Below are positions 45,911-55,076 of a DNA stretch of 64,000 nt, one piece after another. Numbering within the stretch: position 1 is the stretch's first letter; every line of letters starts with the position of its first letter. This DNA is from Oceanobacillus caeni. Lineage in GTDB: Bacteria; Bacillota; Bacilli; Bacillales; Amphibacillaceae. The notes beneath the pieces were generated by a model that made no database searches, was not told the DNA's origin, and saw nothing but the letters and a program-made list of their open reading frames with translations. A program made the position numbers and the translations under genes. The stretch lies in contig NZ_JAHHXM010000001.1 in the NCBI RefSeq assembly GCF_019037185.1, forward strand, positions 1 to 64,000, given 5' to 3'.

Positions 45911-46232
45911 GTTGCACAAGAGTAACAACTAAGTGTTCTGGCATTCTACAATGTTTTTGAAGATGCTTATTCACACTGGCGCGTCTAAGGGGACGCAAGG
46001 ACGTAAGAGCAGGTAGGGCTTACGTTGTTAAGTTAGAGAACATAAAATAAATTAGCAAAAGCCCCTGTTATATAGGCAGAAGGATAGCTTAGCTATAACG
46101 GTGTAGATAATGTACCGCGGTTAATTAATGAATCATGCTGAATTTTCCTAAAAGAATCGGAATTAAAAATAAAAAAACTTATGTGTTACTTTTAATCAAA
46201 GGGGGTACTCTTATAATAGGGTACCCCCTTTT
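45911..46232 (+). ncRNA. Candidate structured RNA or leader upstream of cvfB
   Basis: About 320 nt lie between a strong promoter and a terminator with no open frame. Local pairings include GCGTC/GACGC at about 45980-45996, ACGTAAG/CTTACGT at about 46001-46025, and a possible long-range AAGCCC/GGGCTT pairing. The core of about 45970-46125 is GC-richer than its surroundings. It does not match the purine, SAM, TPP, FMN, c-di-GMP-I, c-di-AMP, M-box or T-box cores that I know. It could be a cvfB attenuator or a free-standing sRNA. Confidence 0.55.
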
Positions 46233-46234
46233 CC
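46199..46234 (+). terminator. Terminator before cvfB
   Basis: GGGGGTAC and GTACCCCC arms with a loop of about 12 bases, followed by TTTT, 40 bases upstream of the cvfB start. Confidence 0.85.
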
Positions 46235-46274
46235 AAATAGATTGAGATATACATACAGAAAGTAGGTTATAAAT

Positions 46275-47132
46275 ATGAATAGATTAAAACTTGGCACCGT
46301 ACAAACCATGACGGTGTTACGCAAAATTGATACAGGTTATGTCTTAGAAAAAGATGGTGAACAAGCTCTATTGCATGTGAATGAAACAGACAAGGAACAT
46401 GAAGAAGGGCAAGATATTGATGTTTTTCTTTATATGGATAAAAAAGGAAATATAACAGCAACAACTAGTTTTCCAAAAGTCCAAATGGATGAATACGGCT
46501 GGGTAGAGGTCGTTGAAAGTATTCCTCGGCTTGGTGTCTTTGTAGATATTGGTGTTACAAAAGACTTTTTAGTTTCTAGTGATGATTTACCATTGTATAC
46601 GAAGGTATGGCCAAAACCAGGTGATAAATTATTTGTTACGTTAGGTGTTGATAAAAAAGGAAAATTATTAGCTATTCCAGCAACGGAAGGTATTCTGTAC
46701 CGTGAATTTGAAACAGCTAAGGAAGATTTGTTAAATAAACAGGTGAGCGGGAGAGTTTATCATACGAGTAAAGAAGGTTCTGCTATCATTACCGAAGAAT
46801 ATTATCGGGGATTTATTCATCATACAGAACGAAAATCAGAACCCCGACTAGGTGAGTTGGTAACTGGTCGAGTGATTGAGGTAAAAGGAGATGGTACGTT
46901 AAATGTTTCCTTACGACCGTTTAAAAAACACGGAATGATTGAGGATGCAGAAACAATTCTTCAACATCTTGAAGAAAATGGTGGGATGATTCCTTTTGGA
47001 GATAAGAGTGATCCTGAGGATATTAGAGGGACTTTCCAAATTAGTAAAGCAGCATTTAAACGTGCACTTGGAAAGTTAATGAAAGAAGGAAAAGTGGAAC
47101 AACGAGATGGAAAGTCGTATTTAATAAAATAA
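46275..47132 (+). CDS. cvfB: S1-domain RNA-binding protein CvfB
   Basis: Cytoplasmic RNA-binding protein (285 aa), the YitL/CvfB family that affects virulence-factor mRNA in staphylococci. It contains an S1-type core, WVEVVESIPRLGVFVDIGVTKDFLVSSDDLP, a second S1-like part near 150-215 and a C-terminal winged helix (about 220-285, DPEDIRGTFQISKAAFKRALGKLMKEGKV). The ribosome site AGGTT is weak. It follows a terminator-bearing RNA region, so read-through control is possible. Confidence 0.88.
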   Translation: MNRLKLGTVQTMTVLRKIDTGYVLEKDGEQALLHVNETDKEHEEGQDIDVFLYMDKKGNITATTSFPKVQMDEYGWVEVVESIPRLGVFVDIGVTKDFLVSSDDLPLYTKVWPKPGDKLFVTLGVDKKGKLLAIPATEGILYREFETAKEDLLNKQVSGRVYHTSKEGSAIITEEYYRGFIHHTERKSEPRLGELVTGRVIEVKGDGTLNVSLRPFKKHGMIEDAETILQHLEENGGMIPFGDKSDPEDIRGTFQISKAAFKRALGKLMKEGKVEQRDGKSYLIK

Positions 47133-47135
47133 ACT

Positions 47136-47176
47136 AAAAACGATAGTCCCTTCCGTTAAGGTTCTATCGTTTTTTT
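47136..47176. terminator. Bidirectional terminator
   Basis: AAAAACGATAG and CTATCGTTTTT arms between the convergent cvfB and membrane-protein genes. Confidence 0.85.
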
Positions 47177-47179
47177 GTT

Positions 47180-47467
47180 TTACGCATTTTTCGTATTTGG
47201 TTGTTGATAAGCATCAATAACAGAAATAAGGATTAGGGTAACTGCAGCTGCGAACATACATGCAATTCCAATTCCACCTAATGGCGCGCCCATAACTTGA
47301 GCATGCGCTAAAGGAGATGCGAACAAACATAATAATCCGATTGCAGCAATAAGTATTCCAGGATAATATCCTATGTTCTTTTCTTTTGATGCTTTTACTA
47401 AAAATAAACTAATCACAAATGCGACAAATGCTAGGATACCACCAAATGTTAAAACTGATGCAACCAT
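47180..47467 (-). CDS. Small membrane protein of unknown function
   Basis: 95 residues with three hydrophobic segments (about 2-24, 33-52 and 62-83) separated by short basic and polar loops, and a polar tail. I do not recognise the family; it resembles small conserved Bacillus membrane proteins. GGGGTG precedes ATG 47467 by six bases; GTG 47476 overlaps that site. Single gene, convergent with cvfB. Confidence 0.65.
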   Translation of the reverse strand: MVASVLTFGGILAFVAFVISLFLVKASKEKNIGYYPGILIAAIGLLCLFASPLAHAQVMGAPLGGIGIACMFAAAVTLILISVIDAYQQPNTKNA

Positions 47468-47620
47468 CCTCTTCACCCCACTATAAAATAATCCTATAAC
47501 TTAGTCTACATTCGAACGCTTACAAAGTCAATTGTTTATCCTTTTTAGTCCATTTGAATGATCTTTCCTTGAATGTTAAAAGATCTAACATTTATAATAA
47601 TAGATAATCCAATCTACATT

Positions 47621-47676
47621 TACATAAAGAAGACTTCCATCAGTGGGGTCTTACTACCCGTTTAGGTGGGATAAAA
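47621..47676 (+). repeat. Interspersed repeat family A, copy 5 (short)
   Basis: ATAAAGAAGACTTCCATCAG is joined directly to GTCTTACTACCCGTTTAGG and GGGATAAA, keeping both ends and losing ~100 internal bases. It lies just upstream of the HAD gene's ribosome site. Confidence 0.85.
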
Positions 47677-47698
47677 TCAATCTTAAAAGGAGATAAAT

Positions 47699-48483
47699 AT
47701 GTCTTTTAAAGCGTTATTTTTAGATATTGATGGAACAATTTTAAGACCAGACCATTCGTATTCAGAAAAAACAAAAGATGCGATTCAACAACTAAAAAAC
47801 AAAGGAATAGAAGTATTTCTTGCGACTGGTAGACCTATTCATGAAATTAAAGAACTAGCAACATCGTTGAATATCGATTCTTTTATCGGCTATAATGGGG
47901 CACTTGCCATTTATAATAATGAAACCGTTGTAGATGAAACAATGAGTGAAGAATTAGTAAAAAAATGGTAGCTATATCCAAAGAGAAACAACATGAATTT
48001 GTTATGTATACGAATAAGAAGAGTTATTTTGCAAACGTGGATAGCCCTTCTTCCCGTTATTTTAGTGAAACCTTTCAAATGAAACACATCGAAAATTATA
48101 CATCTGATGTGGCGGATCAAATACTAGGAATAACCATCATGAACGTCAAAGAAAATGAAAAGGCACTTTATCAATTTGATCCTAGTATTGTGCTTGCTGA
48201 AGTTAAAGTCAATAATTTAAATGATACCTACGATGTTCTTCGTACGAATGTTAATAAAGGAGAAGCTATTAAAAAGACATTAGAGCGATTAAATATTACT
48301 GCTGATGAAACCATTGCTTTTGGGGACGGAATGAATGATAAAGAAATGCTTCAATTTGTCGGAGAAGGATTTGCCATGGGAAATGCAAACCCGAATCTAT
48401 TCCAATTTGCCAAGCATAAAACTACTTCCGTTACAGAAGACGGTATATTTAATGGTTTAAAAAAATTAGGTTTAGTACATTAA
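47699..48483 (+). pseudogene. Cof-type HAD phosphatase with frameshift
   Basis: AAAGGAG precedes ATG 47699. The first frame (to 47971) carries HAD motifs I (LDIDGTILRPDH) and II (ATGRP). It ends in VKKW and stop within a GT-A7-TGG run. The second frame (from about 47965) carries motifs III and IV (NKGEAIKKTL; FGDGMNDKEML). One more A would give an uninterrupted ~261-aa protein, normal for Cof phosphatases. It may be a true mutation, a sequencing error in the homopolymer, or slippage-tolerant. Substrate unknown. Confidence 0.85.
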
Positions 48484-48488
48484 TTCTT

Positions 48489-48528
48489 AAAAGAAAGCAA
48501 AGCCAAGGTGGAGGCTTTGCTTTCTTTT
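48489..48528 (+). terminator. Strong terminator after the HAD gene
   Basis: AAAAGAAAGCAAAGCC and GGCTTTGCTTTCTTTT, a 16-bp perfect stem with an eight-base loop. Confidence 0.9.
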
Positions 48529-48629
48529 CTCTCTTCGCTAATGAAACGCTCTTATCTCAAATGTCTCATCATGTTCCCAAAGGTTTGCGATTTCTTCTTA
48601 TGAAAGACGATTCTAAGATTTGTATCTAG

Positions 48630-48900
48630 AATGGTTACTCAACGATTTATGAGTGACCGTTCTTTCTATTTTCTACTCCAAACGGGCTCTCATTGGACTT
48701 ATGAGTGACCTTTCTCTTTGTTCCCCACTTCAAACGGGCTCTCATCGGATTTATGAGTGACCTTTCTCTTTGTTCCCTACTTTAAACGGGCTCTCATCGG
48801 ATTTATGAGTGACCTTTCTCTTTGTTTTCTACTCCAAACGGGCTCTCATCGGACTTATGAGTGACCCTTTCACTTAGATTTCTTACTAAATGGTCACTCA
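48630..48900. repeat. 52-bp tandem repeat array
   Basis: TTATGAGTGACC recurs with ATGAG at 48649, 48701, 48753, 48805 and 48857, exactly 52 bases apart. The inner units share AAACGGGCTCTCATCGGA and CTTTCTCTTTGTT. Each unit can fold, since CTCAT faces ATGAG, and the outer copies also offer GGTTACTCA or GGTCACTCA against TGAGTGACC. Unlike CRISPR, spacers are conserved. No frame runs through it. The rest of the 48529-49013 gap holds nothing else I can identify. Confidence 0.85.
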
Positions 48901-49013
48901 TTCAATATCATGAATAAACTACTGCTAAACAATAGAAATAGCATACCACCCAGTGATTTGGTATGCTATCGCTTTTTGAAGATTTTCCCATATCAACGAA
49001 CTTCCACCATACG

Positions 49014-50792
49014 TTATTCCGCTTTAAACGTTTTTTCTTGAGTTACACCAACTTCGTGTAATCCCATAAAGTCAGCTCCAATCGAATAGTTCACGACACG
49101 TTTGTTAATTGGTACCAGTTTAGAGCGGTAAAGCGTTGGGAATACAGGAATTTTATCTACCATTAGTTGTTGCCACTCACTGTACACTTTTTTGCGATAT
49201 TCCGGATCAAATGCTTTTTCCGATGTACCTTCTTCCAAAAGACGGTCATTTTCTTCACTAGCGTATCGCGAGAAGTTAAAAATTGCCTGGCGTCCATATA
49301 AACTAGATGGGTCTACATCTGTTGCAACACTCCAAGCACCTTGGTACATATCAACTTCTGGGGCATCGTCTCCGTTTTGTCCAATTTTGTCATAAAAGCT
49401 ATTAAGCTCAATTAAACGACCATCTAATAGTTGTACGTTTAATCCAACCTCTTTCCAAGCTTGAATATAGTAATTGGTTAGCGGTTCAGCAATATCTCCT
49501 CCACCAGACATAGAAGCGAAGTTGATGATTAATTCTTCTCCATCTGGATTTTCACGCATTCCATCATTGTTCGTATCCAAGTATCCGGCTTCATCTAAAA
49601 TTTGCTTAGCCTTTTCTGGATCATAGGTTGGAGCCTCAATCGATGAGTCATGATAATCAGGATGAGAAGGCGGAATTAGCGTATTAGCATTCCATCTAAG
49701 TCCATTATAAAACTGTTTAGCTACCGCTTCATTATCGACTGCATACCACATTGCACGACGTAAGTTTACATCTGCCATTTTTGCATCTGGATTTGGTTTT
49801 ACTTCTTGCGCTTTCTTATCCCAAGTCCCTAACTTAAATCCGATGTAACTGTAAGACATATCAACAGTTCCTAAAAACTCTACATTCGTAAGTTCCGTTT
49901 CAACATCTGCATATTGATCAGTCGGGAAACTATCAACCGTGTCTACGTCCCCAGACTTCAGTGCCTGAACGATCGTTTGTGGATTGACTACTTTTACTGT
50001 CACCCCATCCAATTTAGGAGGTCCTTGCCAATAATCTTCATTAGCTGTCATACTTACAGATTCCCCTGGAACAATACCTTCCACTTTAAATGGACCAAAG
50101 CCTATTGGATTTTTACGAACTGCATCTGATGCAGACATATCTGCTACAGGGATATCTTCAAAAATATGTTTTGGTAACGCATATGGCCAAATACCTCCGG
50201 CTAACAGTGATGGCGTACCCTCTATATATGTAATTTTCAAAGTCTTTGCATCCACTACCTCAAGACCTGAAATCGAATCTACCTCTCCATTATGGTATTC
50301 TTCCATACCTTCTATATTTCTAAAGGAGGAGTCATAGCGCGGTCCATCATAATCTGGATGTCCAATTACTTCGATTGCATACGCCCAATCCTCTGCCTTA
50401 ACCGGCTCACCATCATGCCAATTGACATGATCACGAATGGTAAAAGTAAACGTACGATGATCCTCACTTACTTCAAATGTCGCTGCGCCATCTTGGGTAT
50501 ACTTATGGTTTTTATCAACCGAAAGCAGTGATTCATCGAACCATTTAATAATTTCATTATCAAATGATCCAGAATAAAAATTATAGTTTAACGTTCCCTC
50601 AAAAGTTGTATCTGTCACTAAACCATAATTCAACGTACCACCATCGATAGCTTCACCTTCTGTTGATGCGTTTTCAGAGAAGTCTTCTATAGAATATATG
50701 GCGTCCCCTGAACCATTACCACATGCAGCCAATACTAAAAACATAAAAAACATGAGGGCTAGAAGCCATTTACTAACGTGTGTCGTTCTCAA
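49014..50792 (-). CDS. oppA: Oligopeptide ABC transporter substrate-binding lipoprotein
   Basis: Extracellular family 5 solute-binding protein (592 aa) that captures peptides. The signal peptide ends in lipobox LAAC (Cys24). Family features: LNYGLVTDTTFEGTLNYNFY, the WHDGEPVKAEDWAYAIE motif and YNGLRWNANTLIPPSHPDY. It is the last gene of a five-gene operon on the minus strand, 79 bases after oppC. Length and motifs are normal. Confidence 0.92.
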   Translation of the reverse strand: MRTTHVSKWLLALMFFMFLVLAACGNGSGDAIYSIEDFSENASTEGEAIDGGTLNYGLVTDTTFEGTLNYNFYSGSFDNEIIKWFDESLLSVDKNHKYTQDGAATFEVSEDHRTFTFTIRDHVNWHDGEPVKAEDWAYAIEVIGHPDYDGPRYDSSFRNIEGMEEYHNGEVDSISGLEVVDAKTLKITYIEGTPSLLAGGIWPYALPKHIFEDIPVADMSASDAVRKNPIGFGPFKVEGIVPGESVSMTANEDYWQGPPKLDGVTVKVVNPQTIVQALKSGDVDTVDSFPTDQYADVETELTNVEFLGTVDMSYSYIGFKLGTWDKKAQEVKPNPDAKMADVNLRRAMWYAVDNEAVAKQFYNGLRWNANTLIPPSHPDYHDSSIEAPTYDPEKAKQILDEAGYLDTNNDGMRENPDGEELIINFASMSGGGDIAEPLTNYYIQAWKEVGLNVQLLDGRLIELNSFYDKIGQNGDDAPEVDMYQGAWSVATDVDPSSLYGRQAIFNFSRYASEENDRLLEEGTSEKAFDPEYRKKVYSEWQQLMVDKIPVFPTLYRSKLVPINKRVVNYSIGADFMGLHEVGVTQEKTFKAE

Positions 50793-50871
50793 CTAAATAA
50801 CCTCCTTTTATGTTTTATCAGTCCTTTAATTACAAACGCTAAACTTTGGTGTAGATCTCAATAAGGAATTG

Positions 50872-51777
50872 CTACCCTCTCCTTTGTCTTGCATCTGTTG
50901 CACGCCGTAAAGCTTCACCAACGTTTCTAACCGCAAGCATTAATACTAAGATCATCACTGCAGCAGGAAACCAAATCCACCATCGATGCTCTAGTGTTTG
51001 TGGATTAGTGGCATAACTTAAAAGTGTCCCAAGGCTAGGTGTACTTTCTGGAAAGCCAAAGCCTAAAAAAGAAAGGCCAGATTCTAAACCAATATTGGAC
51101 GCCAAATTTAACGTCATCGTAACAATAATTAAGGAACTAATATTCGGCATCACCTCTCTAAATATAATTTTAAAATGGGATGTGCCTAATGTTTTGGATG
51201 CTTGTACATAATCCAATTCCTTTTCTTGCAATGCCTTGGATCTAATTAACCTAGCTACCCCCATCCAACTGAACGCGGTAAAAATTAAAGAAAAAGCGAT
51301 AATTGTATAGTTTGGAACAATTGAAACAAATACGATTACTAGCATAATAAACGGTAATACTTGGAAGAAGTCTAATACACGCATAAGAATATTGTCAATA
51401 TGGCCACCAAAATATCCAGCAACCAAACCAAATGCTACTCCAATAACACCACTTAAAAATGTCACAAGAAACCCAATGGAGAGTGAATTCCGTGTACCAA
51501 TAATCAACTGTCCGAAAACATCTCTTCCACCATAATCCGTACCTAAAATAAATTCCTTTGATGGAGGTTTGTGAATAGAAAATAAATCTACTTTAGCAAT
51601 TTCATCCTGATTCATCACAAAAGAAATCCCATATACAAATACAACGATTACAATTAACAGAATGAGAGAGAAAAGGGCAAGTTTATCTCTCCTTAACTCG
51701 CTCCAAAGTATTTTTAGACCGGTTGGGTTATTTTCTGTATTTTGTTGACTTTGCGTTTCCTTTTTTCCTAATTCCAT
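50872..51777 (-). CDS. oppC: Oligopeptide ABC transporter permease OppC
   Basis: Membrane subunit (301 aa, six helices) of a peptide importer. After a polar N-terminus (about 1-35) come the first helix, the family motif FILGTDYGGRDVFGQLIIGTRNSL, and the EAA loop SKALQEKELDYVQASKTLGTS. GGGGTGA precedes ATG 51777 (MELGKKETQ); the longer frame to 51831 would overlap oppB and lacks a site. Confidence 0.92.
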   Translation of the reverse strand: MELGKKETQSQQNTENNPTGLKILWSELRRDKLALFSLILLIVIVVFVYGISFVMNQDEIAKVDLFSIHKPPSKEFILGTDYGGRDVFGQLIIGTRNSLSIGFLVTFLSGVIGVAFGLVAGYFGGHIDNILMRVLDFFQVLPFIMLVIVFVSIVPNYTIIAFSLIFTAFSWMGVARLIRSKALQEKELDYVQASKTLGTSHFKIIFREVMPNISSLIIVTMTLNLASNIGLESGLSFLGFGFPESTPSLGTLLSYATNPQTLEHRWWIWFPAAVMILVLMLAVRNVGEALRRATDARQRRG

Positions 51778-51802
51778 TAAATCACCCCATAGATCTAAGT
51801 CC

Positions 51803-52765
51803 CTACTTAATCCGTATACGCGGGTCAACAATACTTAGAATAATATCGGAAAGCAATGCGCCTACTATTGCTGCTGCACCAAATAAAAGGACAACCGCAT
51901 TTACCACACTAAAATCCCGTTGTAATACCGATTCAATAAATAACTGTCCCATACCAGGAAAACTAAAAATTTGCTCTATAAAGATAGTTCCAGTTATCAA
52001 CGTCGTAATTTCATAGCCGAAAAAAGCAGCAATTGGTAACAATGAATTTCTTAATATGTGTCTGTTATAAACTCTAGATTCAGAAGCACCTTTTGCCCTT
52101 GCTGTGATAATAAAATCTTTTTGTTTCGTATCTACTATTTCACTTCGTAAATATTGAACTGTTGATACTGTCTGAATAAGAGCGATGGAAAGTGCCGGTA
52201 ACAGAAGATGCTGGATTCTACTGAGAACATATTCCAAAGTTCCTGGCTTTAATTCAGGTGCAACGCTTCCACCAGTAGGGAACCATTGAAGATGATATCC
52301 AAAAATCCATAACATGACCAATGCAAATATAAATAATGGAGTAGCAAATCCGATATAAGTATATCCGGTAATAGAAGAATCAAGAATAGTATCATTGTAG
52401 CGACCACTTATCATACCAAGTGGAACAGCAATCATATACGTAAAAATCAATGTCGCAACAGATAACCAAAATGTATTCACGATTCGTTCCTCTATTAAAT
52501 CTGTAACTGGTATTTTATAACGGAAGGATTGACCTAAGTCACCTTGAAATACTCCACCAACCCATTCTATGTATTTTTCATACCATGGCTTATTTAAACC
52601 TAATTTTTCCCTTTGCTCGTCAATAGTTGCTGGATCTATATTCGGATCAACAAGACCGGTAAGAGCATCACCTGGCATAGCTTGTGCAAGCAAAAAAATA
52701 AGTACACTCAGTAAAATTAATTGAGGAAAAGTAATTACTAACCTTCGTACAATAAATTTCCACAT
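51803..52765 (-). CDS. oppB: Oligopeptide ABC transporter permease OppB
   Basis: Partner permease (320 aa, six helices). Start MWKFIVRRLVITFPQLILLSVLIFLL is typical. The EAA loop (RAKGASESRVYNRHILRN) and PGMGQLFIESVLQRD near the end are intact. Its ribosome site (AAAGGTTG) lies at the border of the family C element that separates it from oppF. Expression of oppBCA therefore depends on read-through of the element or on a new promoter. Confidence 0.93.
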   Translation of the reverse strand: MWKFIVRRLVITFPQLILLSVLIFLLAQAMPGDALTGLVDPNIDPATIDEQREKLGLNKPWYEKYIEWVGGVFQGDLGQSFRYKIPVTDLIEERIVNTFWLSVATLIFTYMIAVPLGMISGRYNDTILDSSITGYTYIGFATPLFIFALVMLWIFGYHLQWFPTGGSVAPELKPGTLEYVLSRIQHLLLPALSIALIQTVSTVQYLRSEIVDTKQKDFIITARAKGASESRVYNRHILRNSLLPIAAFFGYEITTLITGTIFIEQIFSFPGMGQLFIESVLQRDFSVVNAVVLLFGAAAIVGALLSDIILSIVDPRIRIK

Positions 52766-52783
52766 TTAAATCAACCTTTCTAT

Positions 52784-53039
52784 TACAGAGTGTGTTCAAA
52801 AAGGAGGATGAAAAGGACCGAGGTCGGCTAAGTGCGCAACGTCCTGGGGCTCCGATTACTCGCCCCACCGTAAAGATTTGTTGCAACGCCGACACTAGCA
52901 CGTCCTGTGCGTCGCAGTTCGAGGCGGCGAAGCTTTTAGGAACGGAACGTATGCAATTAATACGTGAGTATCCGAAAAGTGAGCCAACGAAGAAATGCGA
53001 AGTGTCATTTTCACCGGACTTTTTGAACATCCTCTTGTA
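52784..53039. mobile_element. MITE-like element (family C)
   Basis: 256 bp bounded by imperfect inverted repeats: TACAGAGTGTGTTCAAAAAG on the left and, reverse-complemented, TACAAGAGGATGTTCAAAAAG on the right. The interior is much more GC-rich than its neighbours (CTGGGGCTCCGATTACTCGCC) and encodes no known protein. An internal fragment recurs at 5976-6016. It is inserted between oppF and oppB and overlaps the oppF 3' end. Confidence 0.82.
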
Positions 53040-53949
53040 GAGCAACCAGATGGGTTTCGGAAATAGGCTTCAAACTGTACGCTAATCCCTCACTATCAAA
53101 ATAATCATGGTATCGTTGATCAAATTCTTGCTGTACCTTTTTTCGAATTCGGAATTGTTTATCTCGGTTACTAGGATTCATATCAGGTATAGCGGATAAT
53201 AATCTTTTCGTATAAATGTGTTGCGGATGATTAAATATTTCTTCTTTTGTTCCTTGTTCCACATACCTGCCTTTATACATAATGGAAATTTCGTCACAAA
53301 AATGCTTTACAATTCCTAAATCATGACTAATAAAAAGATAAGTTAGTCCCAATTCCTTTTGAATATCTTGCATAAAATTTAAAACCTGAGCTTGAACGGA
53401 CACGTCAAGTGCGGAAACAGGTTCATCAGCAATAATTAATTTTGGCTTTAACGCGATTGCCCTGGCTATACCAATTCTTTGTCGTTGACCACCTGAAAAT
53501 TGATGGGGATATTTCATCATACTTTCTTTTGATAAACCTACTAATTCTAACAACTCTTCTATCCGCTTTATTTCTTCCTTTTTCGTTAACCTTTCAAAAT
53601 TTCTTAATGGTTCAGCGATAATATCCAAGATTCTTTTTCTCGGATTTAAAGATGAATAGGGATCTTGGAAAATCATCTGTAAGTTCTTTCGTATTTCTTT
53701 TCCATTCTTGCTCGTAATATCTACTCCATTGAAGTACACTTTACCTGAAGTTATCTTCTCCAAGCCAATAATTCCTCTACCTATTGTAGATTTACCTGAA
53801 CCAGACTCTCCAACCAACCCATACGTTTTTCCTTGCTCTATTTGAAAAGAGACTCCGTCAACTGCCTTAATATGATCTACCGTTCGATTTAATAATCCAG
53901 CCTTTATCGGAAAATAAATCTTTAAATCCTTTACCTCTAGTATCGCCAT
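53011..53949 (-). CDS. oppF: Oligopeptide ABC transporter ATPase OppF
   Basis: ATP-binding subunit (312 aa). Walker A is GLVGESGSGKST (residues ~46-57), the signature is HQFSGGQRQRIGIARAIA, and Walker B is LIIADEPVSALD. The end of an OppF-type C-terminal extension follows. The last eight or so residues (QEDVQKVR) and the stop are encoded inside the family C element, so the natural tail was replaced. It starts four bases after oppD. Confidence 0.93.
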   Translation of the reverse strand: MAILEVKDLKIYFPIKAGLLNRTVDHIKAVDGVSFQIEQGKTYGLVGESGSGKSTIGRGIIGLEKITSGKVYFNGVDITSKNGKEIRKNLQMIFQDPYSSLNPRKRILDIIAEPLRNFERLTKKEEIKRIEELLELVGLSKESMMKYPHQFSGGQRQRIGIARAIALKPKLIIADEPVSALDVSVQAQVLNFMQDIQKELGLTYLFISHDLGIVKHFCDEISIMYKGRYVEQGTKEEIFNHPQHIYTKRLLSAIPDMNPSNRDKQFRIRKKVQQEFDQRYHDYFDSEGLAYSLKPISETHLVALQEDVQKVR

Positions 53950-53952
53950 GTC

Positions 53953-54948
53953 TTATGCCTCCTTGGATTCATCTTCTTGTAAGGAAAAATTCTTATAGCA
54001 AGTACAGCGTACATAGTGGCCAGGTTCTACTTCATGCAAAATCGGATTTTCTTCATGATCGCTAGCATCCATCCAAGGTATTCGGTGGGCGAATCGACAA
54101 CCTTCTCTTGGCAGATGTTTTAACGATGGTACAATTCCATGTATAACATGCAATTTATCTTGACCATCCGCAGGTACCGAATGAAGTAAGGATCTCGTAT
54201 ATGGGTGTAATGGCTTCTTAAACAGGGTGTATACATTCGCTATTTCTACAATTTGCCCTGCATACACAACAGCAACCCTATCTGCCATTTCAGCAACAAC
54301 ACCTAAGTCATGGGTTATCAAAATAACTCCCGATTCGATTGTCGCTTTTAATTCCCGAATCAAATCAAGAATTTGTGCTTGTATCGTTACATCAAGGGCT
54401 GTTGTCGGTTCATCCGCAATCAATAATTTCGGTTGATTGGCAATAGCAATTGCAATCATAACACGCTGCCTCATGCCGCCCGATAATTCATGTGGAAACT
54501 GACTAAAAACATATTCAGGGCGGGGAATCCCGACCATCTTTAGAAGCTCAATTACTCGATCTTTACGTTCTCTTCTGGTCATGGTTGGTCTATGCAAAAT
54601 GAAAGTTTCACTAATTTGTGCACCTATTTCCATTAGGGGATTTAACGCAGTAAGGGGATCTTGGAAAATCATCGCCATTTCATTTCCGCGCATTTTATTT
54701 AATTCTGACTTTGAAACGTTTACAATATCTTTCCCATTAAAAAATATATTTCCTTCCATTTTTGCTCGAGTATGTAAACCCATAACAGAAAATGCTAGAG
54801 CGCTTTTTCCTGAACCAGATTCTCCAACAATACCTAATATTTCATTTTTATTTACCGTCAATGTAACATCATCTACAGCTGCATAGTACCCATCATTTAT
54901 ATAAAAAGATGTTTTTAAGTTCTTAATTTCAAGTAATTTATTACTCAT
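53953..54948 (-). CDS. oppD: Oligopeptide ABC transporter ATPase OppD
   Basis: First gene of the peptide importer operon (331 aa). Walker A is GIVGESGSGKSAL, signature HELSGGMRQRVMIAIAIA, Walker B LLIADEPTTALD. The C-terminal oligopeptide motif contains cysteines (GCRFAHR and VRCTCYK), which in this family can hold a cluster or metal; two of the usual Cys may be missing. A family A repeat lies just upstream of its start. Confidence 0.94.
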   Translation of the reverse strand: MSNKLLEIKNLKTSFYINDGYYAAVDDVTLTVNKNEILGIVGESGSGKSALAFSVMGLHTRAKMEGNIFFNGKDIVNVSKSELNKMRGNEMAMIFQDPLTALNPLMEIGAQISETFILHRPTMTRRERKDRVIELLKMVGIPRPEYVFSQFPHELSGGMRQRVMIAIAIANQPKLLIADEPTTALDVTIQAQILDLIRELKATIESGVILITHDLGVVAEMADRVAVVYAGQIVEIANVYTLFKKPLHPYTRSLLHSVPADGQDKLHVIHGIVPSLKHLPREGCRFAHRIPWMDASDHEENPILHEVEPGHYVRCTCYKNFSLQEDESKEA

Positions 54949-54968
54949 GGAATCCCTCCAGCATCTTT

Positions 54969-55076
54969 GATAAAGAAGACTTCCAACAGTGGGAGTTCTC
55001 CTTCATCCCCCGTCTAGCTTTGTTTCCCCTAAAGCTTGAGGTGGGAGTCTTACTACCCGTTTAGGTAGGATAAATT
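54969..55076 (+). repeat. Interspersed repeat family A, copy 6
   Basis: GATAAAGAAGACTTCCAACAG to TTTAGGTAGGATAAA, with an internal deletion that removes the middle linker and the left arm of the right-hand hairpin. It lies between ilvA and oppD. Confidence 0.85.

Noticed and set aside
45960-46140. c-di-GMP-I riboswitch or T-box
   Set aside because: GGACGCAAGG and GTACCGCGG fragments recall these classes, but the other required core motifs are absent and the downstream gene does not fit a T-box.
48630-48900. CRISPR array
   Set aside because: The spacing is regular, but the sequence between the repeated cores is also conserved and no cas gene is near.
52668-53045. 125-codon minus-strand frame across the family C element
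   Set aside because: It is created by the repeat's GC-rich sequence and overlaps oppF and oppB ends; composition is not protein-like.
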